A stretch of DNA of 64,000 nt from Osedax frankpressi (GCA_964035775.1 OZ038312.1:17548390-17612389); one strand, 5' to 3'; counted from the stretch's first letter, positions 50,280 to 62,715 are shown. Program-made: numbers and translations. The notes: generated by a model from the letters alone, not told the origin.

Positions 50280-51268
50280 TATAGGTTATACATTTTATGT
50301 AGCTAACCTAAACCTAATAACTTCATGTCTAAATATAGCTTATTTTATGGAATATACACATACGACGTATAGTTAACGTGAGAAAAGGTTAAGGATATTT
50401 GGTAAATAATATATACTAAATATACACCAAAGACGATATTTTCATATTTCTTTAGCTCCTTTAACAATTGTAATGTTATATGTATATAATATCATATTAA
50501 ACAGGAATATACTTATATTAAACAGTTATAATGGTATATAAAATGGGTATAAATGTATATTAAACTAGTATAAATAAAAATAAGTAAACAGGTTTAAATA
50601 GGTATAAAAGATAAATATATAAAACGCATAGAAAATGAATAACTATATTCACAGCATACAATGTAAAATGTATATTTCACATTGTGCAATGTACATTTGT
50701 TTACAATTTATTTCAATAGTAAATTCGGCAATTATTCAATCACGTCCAAATCAACTTATCACATCATATACCTTGAGATTCACCTGCAGATTTAGCTTCA
50801 CCTGCACGACGTGTCTTCATACTCACTTTTCACAACTATTTAAATTTCATTCTACTTTCTTCTCCGCTCTCACATCCTCTCTCACTTCGTATATATTATA
50901 TTTTTCCATAACCTTTTTCGATATCCTTCTCAGATCTCCTTCTCCTCTCTATACTTCGTCAACTCTGATTTCATTACCCTTCCATCTCTATCAATACAAC
51001 ACCTCTTACCACCTCGATATCATTCATACCTATTCAGCTCGACCTATCTATTTACATATTATTATTTACCTAGAAACTTAGCCGTATATTTCCATCTACA
51101 CCTTCCCCCATCCCTTCACCCACTCCTTCAACCATCTCTTCACCCATCCCTTCACACATCCATTCCCCTATCCCTTCCACCATCCCCTTCCCTATCTCTT
51201 CCCTCGCCCGTTCATTATTTCTTTCATTCATTTTTGTAAAATATTTATAGCATAGCTCTATAGCATCG
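50280..51268. other. non-repetitive stretch, no gene identified
   Basis: A plus-strand frame of 148 codons at 50635-51081 reads TCRFSFTCTTCLHTHFSQLF and onwards, rich in S, T, F and Y. Its composition suggests pyrimidine-rich DNA rather than a protein. The stretch from 51090 to 51230 is CCCTTCNCC-like low complexity. Confidence 0.55.
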
Positions 51269-51860
51269 TGCCCTCTGCACCTGCCCAGCCCTCTATACCT
51301 ACCCTGCCCTGCCCTGCCCTCTGCACCTGTCCTGCACCTGCCCTGTCCTCTATACCTACCCTGTCCTGCCCTGACCTCTGCACCTGCCCTGCACCTGCCC
51401 TGCCCTCTATACCTACCCTGCCCTGCCCTGACCTCTGCACCTGCCCTGTACCTGCCCTGCCCTCTATACCTGCCCTGCCCTGACCTCTGCACCTGTCCAG
51501 CACCTGCCCTGCCCTCTATACCTACCCTGCCCTGCCCTGCCCTCTGCACCTATCCAGCACATGCCATGCCCTCTATACCTACCCTGCCCTGCCCTCTATA
51601 CCTACCCTGCCCTGCCCTGACCTCTGCACCTGCCCTGCACCTGCCCTGCCCTCTATACCTACCCTGCCCTGCCCTGCCCTCTGCACCTGCCCTGCACCTG
51701 CCCTGCCCTCTATACCTACCCTGCCCTGCCCTGCCCTCTGCACCTGCCCTGCACCTGCCCTGCCCTCTATACCTGCCCTGCCCTGACCTCTGCACCTGTC
51801 CAGCACATGCCCTGCCTTCTACACCTGCCCTTCCCTCTGCCCTCTGCACCTGCCCTGCCA
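51269..51860. repeat. CCCTG-based compound minisatellite
   Basis: Nested repeats of CCCTGCCCTG and CTCTGCACCTGCCCTGCACC with CTCTATACCTAC inserts, giving a longer period near 57 bp. All open frames on both strands (GQGRYRGQGRCRAGAEGRA) are repeat artefacts. The G-rich bottom strand could form quadruplexes. Confidence 0.93.
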
Positions 51861-52114
51861 TCTGCACTCTACCTATAATGACCATATGACCTACGCTATC
51901 CCGTATATATCCAATGGCCTATCCCAGCATTCGCTCTACCCCCAGGGAAGTTTCTACAGGCACGCGTAAACATTATTTTATTATTATATAAACATACCGA
52001 CTCACAAATTGTCGTTCTACGGCAAATCAGACCTCATATTTATACATTGTAATTACGCACTACGTGTTTATGTTTACGAATATGTGGTTATGTGTGTGTG
52101 AGTGTGTGCCTACG

Positions 52115-52123
<9 letters not shown>

Positions 52124-52163
<40 letters not shown>

Positions 52164-52208
52164 TGTGTTTGTTTGTGAGTATGGATATGGGTATTTGTGT
52201 GCGTTTAA

Positions 52209-52254
<46 letters not shown>

Positions 52255-52300
52255 TAGTGTGTGTGTGTGTATTTGTGTGTGTATGTGTGTTTGTGTGTGT
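52124..52300. repeat. AT and GT microsatellites beside the assembly gap
   Basis: Two AT runs (52124-52160, 52211-52244) alternate with GT-rich tracts to about 52300. Confidence 0.93.
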
Positions 52301-52373
52301 GTATGAGTGTGTTTATGAGTGATTGTGATTTAAGTGATTTAATCATTTTAATAATATATTTTATTAATAGTCA

Positions 52374-52573
52374 NNNNNNNNNNNNNNNNNNNNNNNNNNN
52401 NNNNNNNNNNNNNNNNNNNNNNNNNNNNNNNNNNNNNNNNNNNNNNNNNNNNNNNNNNNNNNNNNNNNNNNNNNNNNNNNNNNNNNNNNNNNNNNNNNNN
52501 NNNNNNNNNNNNNNNNNNNNNNNNNNNNNNNNNNNNNNNNNNNNNNNNNNNNNNNNNNNNNNNNNNNNNNNNN
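52374..52573. other. assembly gap, 200 N
   Basis: Exactly 200 N, probably a placeholder length, flanked by a GT/AT tract on the left and a TCCCTC run on the right. Frames drawn through it are meaningless. Confidence 0.99.
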
Positions 52574-52626
52574 TCCCTCTCCCTCTCCCTCTCCCTCTCC
52601 CTCTCCCTCTCCCTCTCTCTCTCTCA
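52574..52626. repeat. TCCCTC hexamer run
   Basis: About eight units ending in a short CT run. The gap probably hides more of the same repeat. Confidence 0.95.
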
Positions 52627-52940
52627 TACAGTTGACATGTAGTTCGCTGTTGTATGACATTGTTTGTACACAGTTAAGTATGCGAACACTGTTATCTTGA
52701 ATTCGCCAAGAGCTTATGCAATCACAATATTTACGTTGGGTTGGAGAGTTTTTATTTGTCGTAATTTACATTTCGCTGTCGTCCAATCAAATTCATCTAT
52801 ATATCCGTTACGTGTAATACGTGTATCGCCGATGTTATCTTGGATACGTTATTACGCAATATCCGAGATAATTTTCTCGGCAATGCAACCGTAATCTATG
52901 GTTTCGTGAATTTATGACTATCTCGCAAGCATAGGTGTAT
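52627..52940. other. GC-richer single-copy stretch, no gene assigned
   Basis: A 76-codon plus frame at 52664-52894 has no recognised motif. CG dinucleotides are more frequent than in the flanks. Confidence 0.4.
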
Positions 52941-52948
52941 TTCTGAAT

Positions 52949-52952
<4 letters not shown>

Positions 52953-52984
<32 letters not shown>
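52953..52984. repeat. AT microsatellite
   Basis: About 32 bp of alternating AT. Confidence 0.95.
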
Positions 52985-52988
<4 letters not shown>

Positions 52989-53057
52989 TAGTATGCCAAC
53001 AAATCTCTCCTTCAGAAGGCAGAGGTGCATACTATTTATATAGAATCATTTCATGGG

Positions 53058-53127
53058 TTACAAACATTATTAGTATAAAAGAAATTTTGCAATGTAAAAC
53101 ATGAAATTACCTGGATTGTTTGCTGGG
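53058..53127 (-). mobile_element. partial CCCAGCAAACA MITE, reverse orientation
   Basis: It ends in CCTGGATTGTTTGCTGGG, the exact left terminal repeat in reverse. The interior CATGAAATTACCTGG also matches. The other terminal repeat is missing. Confidence 0.75.
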
Positions 53128-53161
53128 TACAAATACTGCAAGAATGTATTGCGAGCTGACA

Positions 53162-53270
53162 AACCCAGTCAATGTAATTGTTTTGAATTACATAATTAAT
53201 TTTATATTATTTTATATTTTGGTGGACACTGAGGATTTTACAAACCTAATAAATACCTGCAAACCTACAC
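53162..53270 (+). mobile_element. degenerate CCCAGCAAACA MITE copy
   Basis: CCCAGTCAATG, then ATTACATAATTAATTTTATA and GAGGATTTTACAAACC follow the order of the complete copy. The terminal repeats are eroded. Confidence 0.55.
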
Positions 53271-53319
53271 TGTATCTATTGTGATAAGACGTTGCTACTC
53301 TATCAGTAGACGCATCGAT

Positions 53320-53390
53320 GTCATGTTTTGTAAACTCCTTTGATGTTGTAACAAATAAATAATCACATAAAAGAAATTATGGTTTACAGG
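53320..53390 (-). mobile_element. degenerate CCCAGCAAACA MITE copy
   Basis: TTTTGTAAACTCCTTTGATG and ATAAAAGAAATTATG match the interior of the complete copy in reverse. No intact ends. Confidence 0.5.
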
Positions 53391-53754
53391 CATATTACAG
53401 TTTCTCTGTAGCACTGCGTGGATTTAGTTTTTTATTCGAAGCGTCACTCACCGGCTTCTTTATTTCAATCTTCTTCCTATTGTTATTTGTAATGGGATGG
53501 CGAGGTAGGAAATTGACGAACAATATATATATAATTATACATTAATGTAAGGATAGACATTAAATAACTATACATTACACAATTATACATTACATAAATA
53601 AACATTACATACCGTTACGTTGTAAACTTCACATTATAAACTGTATGTTCCATTGTTTAATCTAATACTCTCCCATTCTAGAACAATACAACCATAATCA
53701 TATTGGCTATAGCCTAGCCATAACTATAGACCGTATGATTATTTGTCAAATTTA

Positions 53755-55255
53755 GCATTAACCTATCCCTAACCTAGCATACCCTAGCCCTACCCTAGCC
53801 CTACCCTAGCCCTACCCTAGCCCTACCCTAGCCCTACCCTAGCACTATCCTAACCCTACCCTAGCCCTACCCTAGCCCTAGCACTATACTAACCCTACCC
53901 TATCCCTACCCTAGTCCTACGCTAGCCCTACGCTAACCCTACCCTAGCCCTAACCTAGCATACCCTAGCCCTACGCTAGCCCTACGCTAGCCCTACGCTA
54001 GCCCTACCCTAACCCTACCCTATCCCTACCCTAGCCCTACCCTAGCCCTACCCTAGCACTATCCTAACCCTACCCTATCCCTACCCTAGCACTATCCTAA
54101 CCCTACCCTAGCCCTAGCCTAGCCCTAGCACTATACTAACCCTACCCTATCCCTACCCTATCCCTACCCTAGTCCTACGCTAGCCCTACGCTAGCCCTAC
54201 GCTAGCCCTACCCTAGCACTATCCTAGCCCTACCCTAGCACTATCCTAACCCTACCCTAGCCCTACCCTAGTCTTACCCTAGTCCTACGCTAGCCCTATG
54301 CTAGCCCTGCGCTAGCCCTATGCTAGCCCTATCCTAGCCCTACACTTGCCCTAGCCCTATCCTAGCCCTACACTTGCCCTAGCCCTACCCTAGCTTTATC
54401 CTAGCCCTACCCTTACCCTAGCCCTAGCCATACCCTATACATATCCAGATTCTACCCTAGCCCTAATCTATCCCTACCCTAGCCATAGTCTTACCCTATC
54501 CATATCCAGACTCTACCATAGCCCTACCCTAGCCCTACCCTAGCCCTACCCTATCACACCCCTATTATATCCATACACTTACCCTAGCCCTACACTAGTC
54601 CTATCTAGCCCTACCCTAGCTCTATCCTATCCCTATCCTAACCCTATCCTAGCCCTATCTTAGCCCTATCCTAGAATTATCCTAGTTATATCCTAGTTAT
54701 ATCCTAGCCCTGTTCTAGCCCTACTATAGCTCTATCCTAGCCCTACTCTAGCTTTATCCTAGCCCTATCATTGTCATATCCTAGACTTATCCTAGTTATA
54801 TCCTAGCCCTATCCTAGTCCTGTTCAGGCCTACTATATATCTATCCTAGCCCTACCGTAGCTCTATCCTAACCCTATCCCAACCCTATCCTAGTCTTATC
54901 TTAGCCCTACCCTAGCCCTATCCTAGTCCTGTTCTAGCCTACTATATGTCTATCCTAGCCCTACCCTAGCTCTATCCTAGCCCTATCATTGTCCTATCCT
55001 AGAATTATCCTAGTTATATTCCAGCCCTATCCTAGCCTTGTTCTAGCCCTACTATATATCTACCCTAGCCCTATCTAGCCCTACCCTAGCCCTATCCTAA
55101 CCCTATCCTAGCCTTATCTTAGCCCTATCCTAGACTTATCCTAGTTATATCCTAGCCTTGTTCTAGCCCTACTATATCTCTATCCTAGCCCTACTCTAGC
55201 TCTATCCTAGCCCTATTCTAGCTCTATCCTAGCCCTATCATTGTCTTGCCCTAGA
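53755..55255. repeat. telomere-like CCCTA array (11-bp period CCCTACCCTAG)
   Basis: 1.5 kb of CCCTA and CCCTAG alternation, purest at 53780-54300 with some AACCCTA. It is increasingly degenerate to the right, where ATCCTAGTTATATCCTAG-type units take over. CCCTAA, the vertebrate-type telomere unit, appears only sporadically. Tract order and decay suggest an old interstitial array. Confidence 0.9.
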
Positions 55256-55416
55256 TAAGCGCACACCTACAGTCGAAAATATTTCCACAAAATAATTGCA
55301 TCTTAATAATTAGTCATTCTTAAACTAATTAATTAATTTGTTCTGCAGCTGTATGTGGAATATAGGAATATAATATACACATTACCTTTCGTAAACATGT
55401 TTACTGCTCATACTCT

Positions 55417-55482
55417 ACAATGTACAATGTACACTGCGTAGTGTACAATGTACACTGTACATTGTACAGTGTATAGTGTACA
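55417..55482. repeat. degenerate TGTACA heptad tract
   Basis: About nine heptads with spacers of both classes, containing TGTACACTGTACATTGTACA. Confidence 0.85.
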
Positions 55483-55745
55483 CTTTGCATTTGATATATT
55501 GTGTAAATTATACAGTTTGTGTGTTTTGGTGTAAACCATTAATATTCGCTTAACATCCCCATTAACATCTGCATTATCGTATCTCCCGAACACTTAACAT
55601 CCGCATATGCGCGTATTTCCATCAAATAGATAATCTTTGCTCCATATATCGATCGCATGGACTCCAAACACTATTCAAAGATGCCCTGATCTTATACTCA
55701 AAAGTATAATAGAAAATCCCCATCTATACCCCGTATAGAGTGAAC

Positions 55746-55789
55746 AATGTACACTGAACAATGTACACTGTACACTGTACACTGTACAG
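55746..55789. repeat. short TGTACA heptad tract
   Basis: Six heptads, mostly with C spacers, ending in TGTACAGG. Confidence 0.8.
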
Positions 55790-56066
55790 GGCCAAATGGA
55801 GGTCCTACATTGTAGGGACTTTGAAAATAACCACATAGTCCGCTAGGTGGCTGTCTAATTCAATTGTTAAACCAAACATAAGGTCACCAAACGATAAGGC
55901 GTGCAATTGTATGTTGTTCATCAATTGTGCATTGTACTATCTAGTTGTAGTCGATGTAGTCGTGTGCGTACGTGTTCGCACTATGGTGTGCGATGTGCGG
56001 CATACAACGTACGCTCTTAAGTGTAAAGTGAAGGTGTAAGCCTTACTTGAACACCGGGATTTAAAC

Positions 56067-56715
56067 ACTGTACGCCGTGAAGTGTACGCGGTGAAGTGTA
56101 CGCCGTGAAGTGTATGCGGTGAAGTGTACGCGGTGAAGTGTACGCCGTGAAATGTACGCCGTGAAGTGTACGCGGTGAAGTGTACGCCGTGAAGTGTACG
56201 CGGTGAAGTGTACGCCGTGAAATGTACGCCGTGAAGTGTACGCGGTGAAGTGTACGCCGTGAAATGTACGCCGTGAAGTGTACGCGGTGAAGTGTACGCG
56301 GTGAAGTGTACGCGGTGAAGTGTACGCCGTGAAGTGTGCGTGGTGAAGTGTACGCCGTGAAGTGTACGCGGTGAAGTGTACGCCGTGAAGTGTACGCGGT
56401 GAAATGTACGCGGTGAAGTGTACGCGGTGAAGTGTACGCGGTAAAGTGTACGCCGTGAAGTGTACGCGGTGAAATGTACGCGGTGAAGTGTACGCGGTAA
56501 AGTGTACGCCGTGAAGTGTACGCGGTGAAATGTACGCGGTGAAGTGTACGCCGTGAAGTGTACGCGGTGAAGTGTACGCCGTGAAGTGTACGCGGTGAAG
56601 TGTACGCGGTGAAGTGTACGCCGTGAAGTGTACGCGGTGAAATGTACGCGGTGAAGTGTACGCCGTGAAATGTACGCGGTGAAGTGTACGCGGTGAAGTG
56701 TACGTGGTGAAGTGT
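56067..56715. repeat. 14-bp minisatellite, GTGAAGTGTACGCG
   Basis: About 46 copies, with CGCG or CGCC at the end of the unit and occasional GTGAAATGTACGCG. The 305-codon minus frame (YTSRRTLHRVHFTA) is an array product. The period equals two heptads, and TGTACG is one base from TGTACA. Confidence 0.95.
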
Positions 56716-57066
56716 TTAATAAGCAGTGTATGAGTGAACTATGTACGGTGTGAGATGTACGCCGTACATCGTACGGTATATATACCGTTAGTTTCGGTGA
56801 AATCACAAGACAAAGCTTGACCATCGGGCATATTATAATAGAATATACTCTCACTAATGTTCATCTCTACACATATTATCCTCGAGGCTATTACGTGGAC
56901 ACGCCACCATCTCCACTCTAGCATGCCACGCCTACATCGCCACGCCTATATCGCCACGCCCACCTTATCAAAATTGCTAACTTATACCAATAATAAGATA
57001 TTATCTGACCACCAGCAAAATCTCAACGAAATTCTTCTGCTTTATCAACATAGATATAAAGTTAAC

Positions 57067-57070
<4 letters not shown>

Positions 57071-57106
<36 letters not shown>
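57071..57106. repeat. AT microsatellite
   Basis: About 36 bp of alternating AT. Confidence 0.95.
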
Positions 57107-57111
<5 letters not shown>

Positions 57112-57186
57112 TAGAAGATGAAGTCATATTATACCATATATATATTATATAATATACTATAATTGATCAACCATGGTTGTATATGC

Positions 57187-57273
57187 ATATAATGTAACAC
57201 ATATAATGTAACACATATAATGTAACACATATAATGTAACACATATAATGTAACACATATAATGTAACACATA
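57187..57273. repeat. 14-bp tandem repeat, CACATATAATGTAA
   Basis: Six nearly perfect copies. Confidence 0.93.
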
Positions 57274-57279
57274 CACCAT

Positions 57280-57790
57280 TCTTATAATAGATAGCCGTAA
57301 ATATAACTCTTACAATATATGCCTTACATTATGGATCCTACATTATAACCACCATAATATAGCCCTATACAATAGGCCTTCACTTTAGCACATCTACAAT
57401 AAGCCCTACACTATAGCTACTCACTTTAAATCTTATAATGTAGGGGCTATATTATATCCCCTATATTACAGTTCATACACTATATTCAAATAATATAGGC
57501 CCTACGGTGTAGGTCATATACTATGAACTTTACACTATAAACTCTACACTATACTATTTAGACCTTAATCTATAAAATGTTAATCATATACTCTAGCCTC
57601 TATATTGTACACCCTATAATGTAGGGTCAACATTCTGGCACCTATACGCTAATCCTTATACGCTAGCCTATATACTATACCCTATAATGTAGCCTATATA
57701 TACTAACACTACACTCTAGCCTGCTTACTATATCACCTAAACTATCTAAACACCATCCTACACTTACCCCGCACCCCTACAGTGTAGGCA
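57280..57790. other. diffuse self-complementary low-complexity zone
   Basis: Many short elements of the types CCTACATTATA, CCTATAATGTAGG and CTACACTATA in both orientations, without a fixed period. No gene. Confidence 0.6.
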
Positions 57791-57811
57791 CTGCACTACA
57801 TAACACCGTCA

Positions 57812-58018
57812 CTACATAACACGTGTAGCTATTATCGCTACACTGCTCGTCTCCATTGTAGGTGGTCGCAGGGTGCCTAGACCATTGTCACTACTGTTGG
57901 TCGTAGTTCTTCTTCTTTTGAATTGATTACGCGTTGCCCTTGTCAAAGAAATCACCCGAGTTCTCGTAATTCTGTAACGAGAGGGCTTCGTTGCACTCGC
58001 TTGTAATATATAAATCAC
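57812..58018 (-). other. 68-codon frame in a GC-richer patch, unassigned
   Basis: The minus frame reads ASATKPSRYRITRTRVISLT and then RATRNQFKRRRTTTNSSDNG: basic and of low complexity. The plus strand of the same patch encodes a hydrophobic run (LSLLLVVVLLLLN). Neither is recognised. Confidence 0.2.
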
Positions 58019-58104
58019 ATGTGTGCGATATCAAGATATAAACCCTTCGACGTTCGATGTTACTGAATCGCGTATAATCGCGTATAACTACTATAATATA
58101 ATAG

Positions 58105-58141
58105 ATGAATATATACTATACATTATATAGTATATATTCAT
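58105..58141. repeat. 37-bp inverted repeat
   Basis: 16-bp perfect arms ATGAATATATACTATA and TATAGTATATATTCAT with a 5-bp loop. Confidence 0.9.
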
Positions 58142-58404
58142 TTACTATGCCGCTACAATGATTATAATATAGTCTATAATATATTGTTTAATATACTTTA
58201 ATTTAATATAACATATATATGATATATATGACCTGAGGTCATTGACCTCCCAGCAAATAATGAAAAGGAATTATTTTTAATATTGTATAATAATGTTAAA
58301 ATTATGTGTATTTGATATTAAAAATATGTAGAAATTCTTTATATTTGAAACTTTTCACGTAATAGTTATAATGATATGATATATAAATATCTACTTATCT
58401 TACT

Positions 58405-58409
<5 letters not shown>

Positions 58410-58465
<56 letters not shown>

Positions 58466-58485
58466 TTATATATATATACATATAC

Positions 58486-58539
<54 letters not shown>

Positions 58540-58540
58540 C
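58410..58540. repeat. AT microsatellite, interrupted
   Basis: About 130 bp of alternating AT with TTTATTTA, CATATACAT and GTAT breaks. Confidence 0.93.
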
Positions 58541-59421
58541 TGTAATAATTAACAAGATATAATACTTGATTCTAAATAAATCTTGTAAAAAATAAAATAT
58601 TGTTCTGTAATTAAAAAAGGACAAATTTCATATAGCCGATAAAAATGACATTTCGTATTTCAAAAGGGCGTTTTTGAATAATTTTTGACTAAGTCTAGGA
58701 TCTTAAGTTTGCTGTAAGTAGACCAAATGTGGTGCCCGATATTTTCAAAGCCATGCACCTCGGAAATTCTCTTCGTCGATGTTCAAAGAGTACAGTATTC
58801 GGTGATGACCTCTGACCCCTTAACTCCCGTTAGCACCTAGATGCAGATAATCTCCATTATGTTGCACGTAGAACTATTCTTATATAGTAGATTTGGAAAT
58901 TTGAGGTTGATGTTTATGTCAGTTGTCGCCCAGGTCAGGCTTTTATTAAGTCGGTAATTGAAATAACGTAGCCGGTATTCGGTAAACGGAATCTAATTCG
59001 TATTTATGTTGGCATGAGATTGTTTATTTGTTAGCGTAAGATGTAGCATTTAATTCTAGAAATAATTCGATTTTTCAGTTGGCATATTTGCAGTTGTTCA
59101 TACATGTACGTAAGTTGTGTAATTTGTATATATTAAATAAATATTTAAAATAATTATTAAAAATAATATATAAATTATTACGAAAACAATTCAAATGATT
59201 TTCTGTAATTTAAAAAAAGTGTAAATATATTGTATAAGATCTATTATTTATTTTTTAATTAAAACAATTATATAAAATAAATAATAGTGCCATATTTTAT
59301 TATCAGTTATTATACAGTGTATAATATACACCAAACATAATTTTTTACAAACTAATACATTTTCATTTATTATATATTTCTCAATATACTAGGGATAGGT
59401 TATGTAACTTATATAAATTAT

Positions 59422-59542
59422 CCCAGCAAACAATCCAGGTAATTTCATTTTTTGCATTGCATAATTTCTTTTATATTATTTTTTATTTTTGTGAACACAT
59501 CAAAGGATTTTACAAAACTATTACATCGCTCTGTTTGCTGGG
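59422..59542 (+). mobile_element. complete CCCAGCAAACA MITE
   Basis: 121 bp with 11-bp perfect terminal inverted repeats, CCCAGCAAACA and TGTTTGCTGGG. The interior is AT-rich and non-coding (ATTTCATTTTTTGCATTGCA, then CACATCAAAGGATTTTACAA). This is the reference copy for the family; at least eight more lie between 44.9 and 61.4 kb. It has the structure of a non-autonomous DNA transposon. No clear target duplication is seen, and no transposase is in the window. Confidence 0.82.
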
Positions 59543-59965
59543 GTGGTATAATTATTTTAAAAGAAAATAGATGTTTTAAATAGATAAATATGTTCTCTTT
59601 TAATATACAGCAAAAAAGCTAAATTGGCTTCTTGTCTCCATGGTCTCTTTAAGTTTACTATGATTAAGTAGGCCATGGTAGAACTCTAATTTCACTTGCG
59701 TGGTAGTTTCATGTGTGTTATGATTGATCGATCAACGAATGACCATCTAATGGTCCATATACCGTTACATTTTATTAGCCCATTTTTTATCATAACTACT
59801 TTTGTATTTATTATATTGCTTTTTATCATCTTAGTTATTTAGCATATTTATGTGCAGTGTAATGAGAATTGCCCAGCGCAATAAATAAATGACCTGGAGT
59901 AGTGATATAATCAGCAAATAGGTCCCTCGAAATTAGTTTATCAAAACTAGCGGGATATTTACTAG

Positions 59966-60040
59966 CAGGTGATTTCACGTTTTGCGTCGCTTAATATCTT
60001 TTTTATTGTTTTATTGGATTATTTACAGATTTTACCACTT
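59966..60040 (+). mobile_element. degenerate CCCAGCAAACA MITE copy
   Basis: CAGGTGATTTCACGTTTTGC, TTAATATCTTTTTTATTG and CAGATTTTACC follow the order of the complete copy. The ends are lost. Confidence 0.5.
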
Positions 60041-60049
60041 TTTTATCTT

Positions 60050-60870
60050 TCTTTTTTTTGCTCGGCAATTCCATCTACTTTATAATTTTACCTCGTATCG
60101 CGCATTCCACACCGCATATCGCACACCGCACACCGCACCATCCGCCTAATGCCGCATTCAGCGAATAACTCGCGATGCATTGCAAAATAGAAAACATGAA
60201 AATGTTTAGCAATATTGATCAGACTGTGAATTCCACTTCCAATCACTCAGCTATCCGGAATGTTCACCCCGCTGTTAACCCCAAATCCAAACCCTATAAC
60301 CATTTCTCACCTCTACTACACTGATCCCACTTCCTACCCACTTTTAACCCTAGGTCTAATCAAAATACTCACCATACCGCCAACCCAATCAATGCGGTAT
60401 TTGCTCAACGAACAGCTCTCTATATTACTTACCCATTACTGAATACCTGATCACCCTGTCGACAGCCGCACAGCCTACCCCTACGATATCCCTACCAACA
60501 GCTCCACTAATAGCCCCACCGACTACCCTATTGTTTAGTGACAACGTTCAAAAGATTCACCGTAATCCGCCAACTTACCGTGCAACAATGCGTATTCTCT
60601 GTAACCCGTGAACTCAATCTAATTATTGGTTGTTAGCGGTAAACAAAAGACTGGCGTCTCTTCAATCACTTATATCGCATATCAATACATGACTTAATAG
60701 ATCGTCGATGTTCTTACGTCATATCCGGTGGGAATCTCCTAAGTATACTAATAGTATAGGCATACTATTACTATAGTTAATCCTATTTACCGAGAGCTAT
60801 CTTGTACTAGCATAGTTAAATATTTATTGTAGATTTGGAACTATATACTATATGATATAGAAACATTATT
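60050..60870. other. GC-richer single-copy stretch, no gene assigned
   Basis: It includes CGCACACCGCACACCGCACC near 60115 and a 60-codon plus frame (60260-60442) rich in P, T and L. No family is recognised on either strand. Confidence 0.4.
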
Positions 60871-60959
60871 AATGAGGATCTCGAATCACAAGAAATATAC
60901 CGAAATACCCCAAAAACACATGAAAATTTATTTATTTTCATTGTACAATAATAATAATG

Positions 60960-60962
<3 letters not shown>

Positions 60963-61000
<38 letters not shown>
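60963..61000. repeat. AT microsatellite
   Basis: About 38 bp of alternating AT. Confidence 0.95.
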
Positions 61001-61007
<7 letters not shown>

Positions 61008-61271
61008 GTCAATTATATTATATAAAACTAAATTTGCATTCAGGGCAAATGCACTAATGTAATATATTCAAAATGCCGTGTATTATCCGCAGAAATATAA
61101 ATAATATACAAAAGTATGACACATGAAATGACCGGCATTGTTTACGGTAGTAAATAACCAATGAATTATTTATTAAATAAATGCAATTTTAGATCATATA
61201 TTTTAAACAATAAATTACCCAGTAATTCATCAGGTATATTAATACACGGGCGAACTCTCTCATCGAATACG

Positions 61272-61340
61272 ATGATTGTTTTGTAAACTCCTTTGATGAG
61301 TACAAAAATAAAAATAGTATAAAAGAATGTATGTCATAAA
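61272..61340 (-). mobile_element. degenerate CCCAGCAAACA MITE copy
   Basis: TTTTGTAAACTCCTTTGATG, ACAAAAATAAAAATAGTATA and AAAGAATG match the interior in reverse. It shares GTAAACTCCTTTGATG with the copy at 53320. Confidence 0.5.
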
Positions 61341-62700
61341 AAAATGTGATAAATTTGATGGTTTGGTGAATATTGATATAAATAAATGCAATATTATTAT
61401 AAAAAAAAGTGTTATGCATACCATTTTTTTTATAAACAGTTGTATTCTAATGATTTTTCGATGCCTTTGAATTATTTACAAAAAAAAACTTCATATAAAA
61501 AAGTATGTAAGAAGAAACATGAAATAATTCCTCTTAATCTGAATACACTTTTTAATTAATATTCCTCAAATTCATCCCAGCTATTTTGTTTCTGTCATTA
61601 TTTATATAATATTACATATATATTTAGTTTAGAAAATATGTTCACATTCATAAGTTATTAATATATATATTAATATATTAAACATGTTACATCATATTTC
61701 GATGAATACGTTTCCTGGTAAATAAATATATTTTTAGTTTTTGATAAATCATATGCTGTACAACAATAATTATAATAATAAGAAATATATATTTCATAAT
61801 ATTTTTTATAAACCTACCAAATTATTTTTCAAAATAATTACATTTATTGCTCCCCAATAAACACCCAGAAAATACAAAAGTATCGCGAAATTATTCTATC
61901 AAATATATATATATATATATATAATAAAATATGTAATAAAGAACAATATAATCAATATTTAGCATTGCATGTGCCATATATTATCTAGGTACATATGTAC
62001 CCAGAAAATAATCTAGAAAGTTTCGTATTTTAAATTCTAATATTATGTAATAACGTAGAACATTTATTGTCTTATTGACTTATTGACACGATATAGAATA
62101 TATTTAGATTTGAAAATTGTTTTATAATAATTGGATCACTACATATGCTGGTAATACGTACGCTGGGTACATTTGCATATCTATTATTACCTTATTATAT
62201 AAGCGTGTATTACATGTAAACGAAATCGATATCATTCGGAATACGACGTAAAGTATGATATCATACCGTTGTTATTAGACGACAATAACTGATAGGAATA
62301 TATAGCTACTAGATATCACTAAACACACAATATACTATATCAATATATATACTAAATATATCTAAATAGATATTAAGAATATATTTTATTATAATATGAT
62401 GGTGATATAAATTTGTATTCGTGTTCTTATTGTGTCATTAAATTACAGACTATATTCGTTAATAATGTAGGTATTTGTTAATATAGAATGCAATATAATA
62501 TATAGTATATTTAGTATATCATCTAGAGCGCATAGAACTAAATCTATAATAGAAAAATAAACGAATTAACGCTTTTTCATGAACAAATAGCAAATTTGAT
62601 AAAACTGAGTATTATATGAATATAGTAATACTTCTTTTTTATCTGTGCGTAGATGTTTACGTATTTGCAAGCATTTAAAACATGCAAACAACAAAAATAT
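61341..62700. other. AT-rich stretch, nothing recognised
   Basis: No array longer than a short AT run (61906-61921) and no open frame with a recognisable motif. Confidence 0.65.
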
Positions 62701-62711
62701 CTATATTAGTC

Positions 62712-62715
<4 letters not shown>

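Noticed and set aside
51070-51889. GQGRYRG-rich frames resembling RGG proteins
   Set aside because: Products of the CCCTG compound repeat on both strands, with no flanking gene structure.
55937-56854. 305-residue frame YTSRRTLHRVHF on the minus strand
   Set aside because: The 14-bp array read through all three phases.
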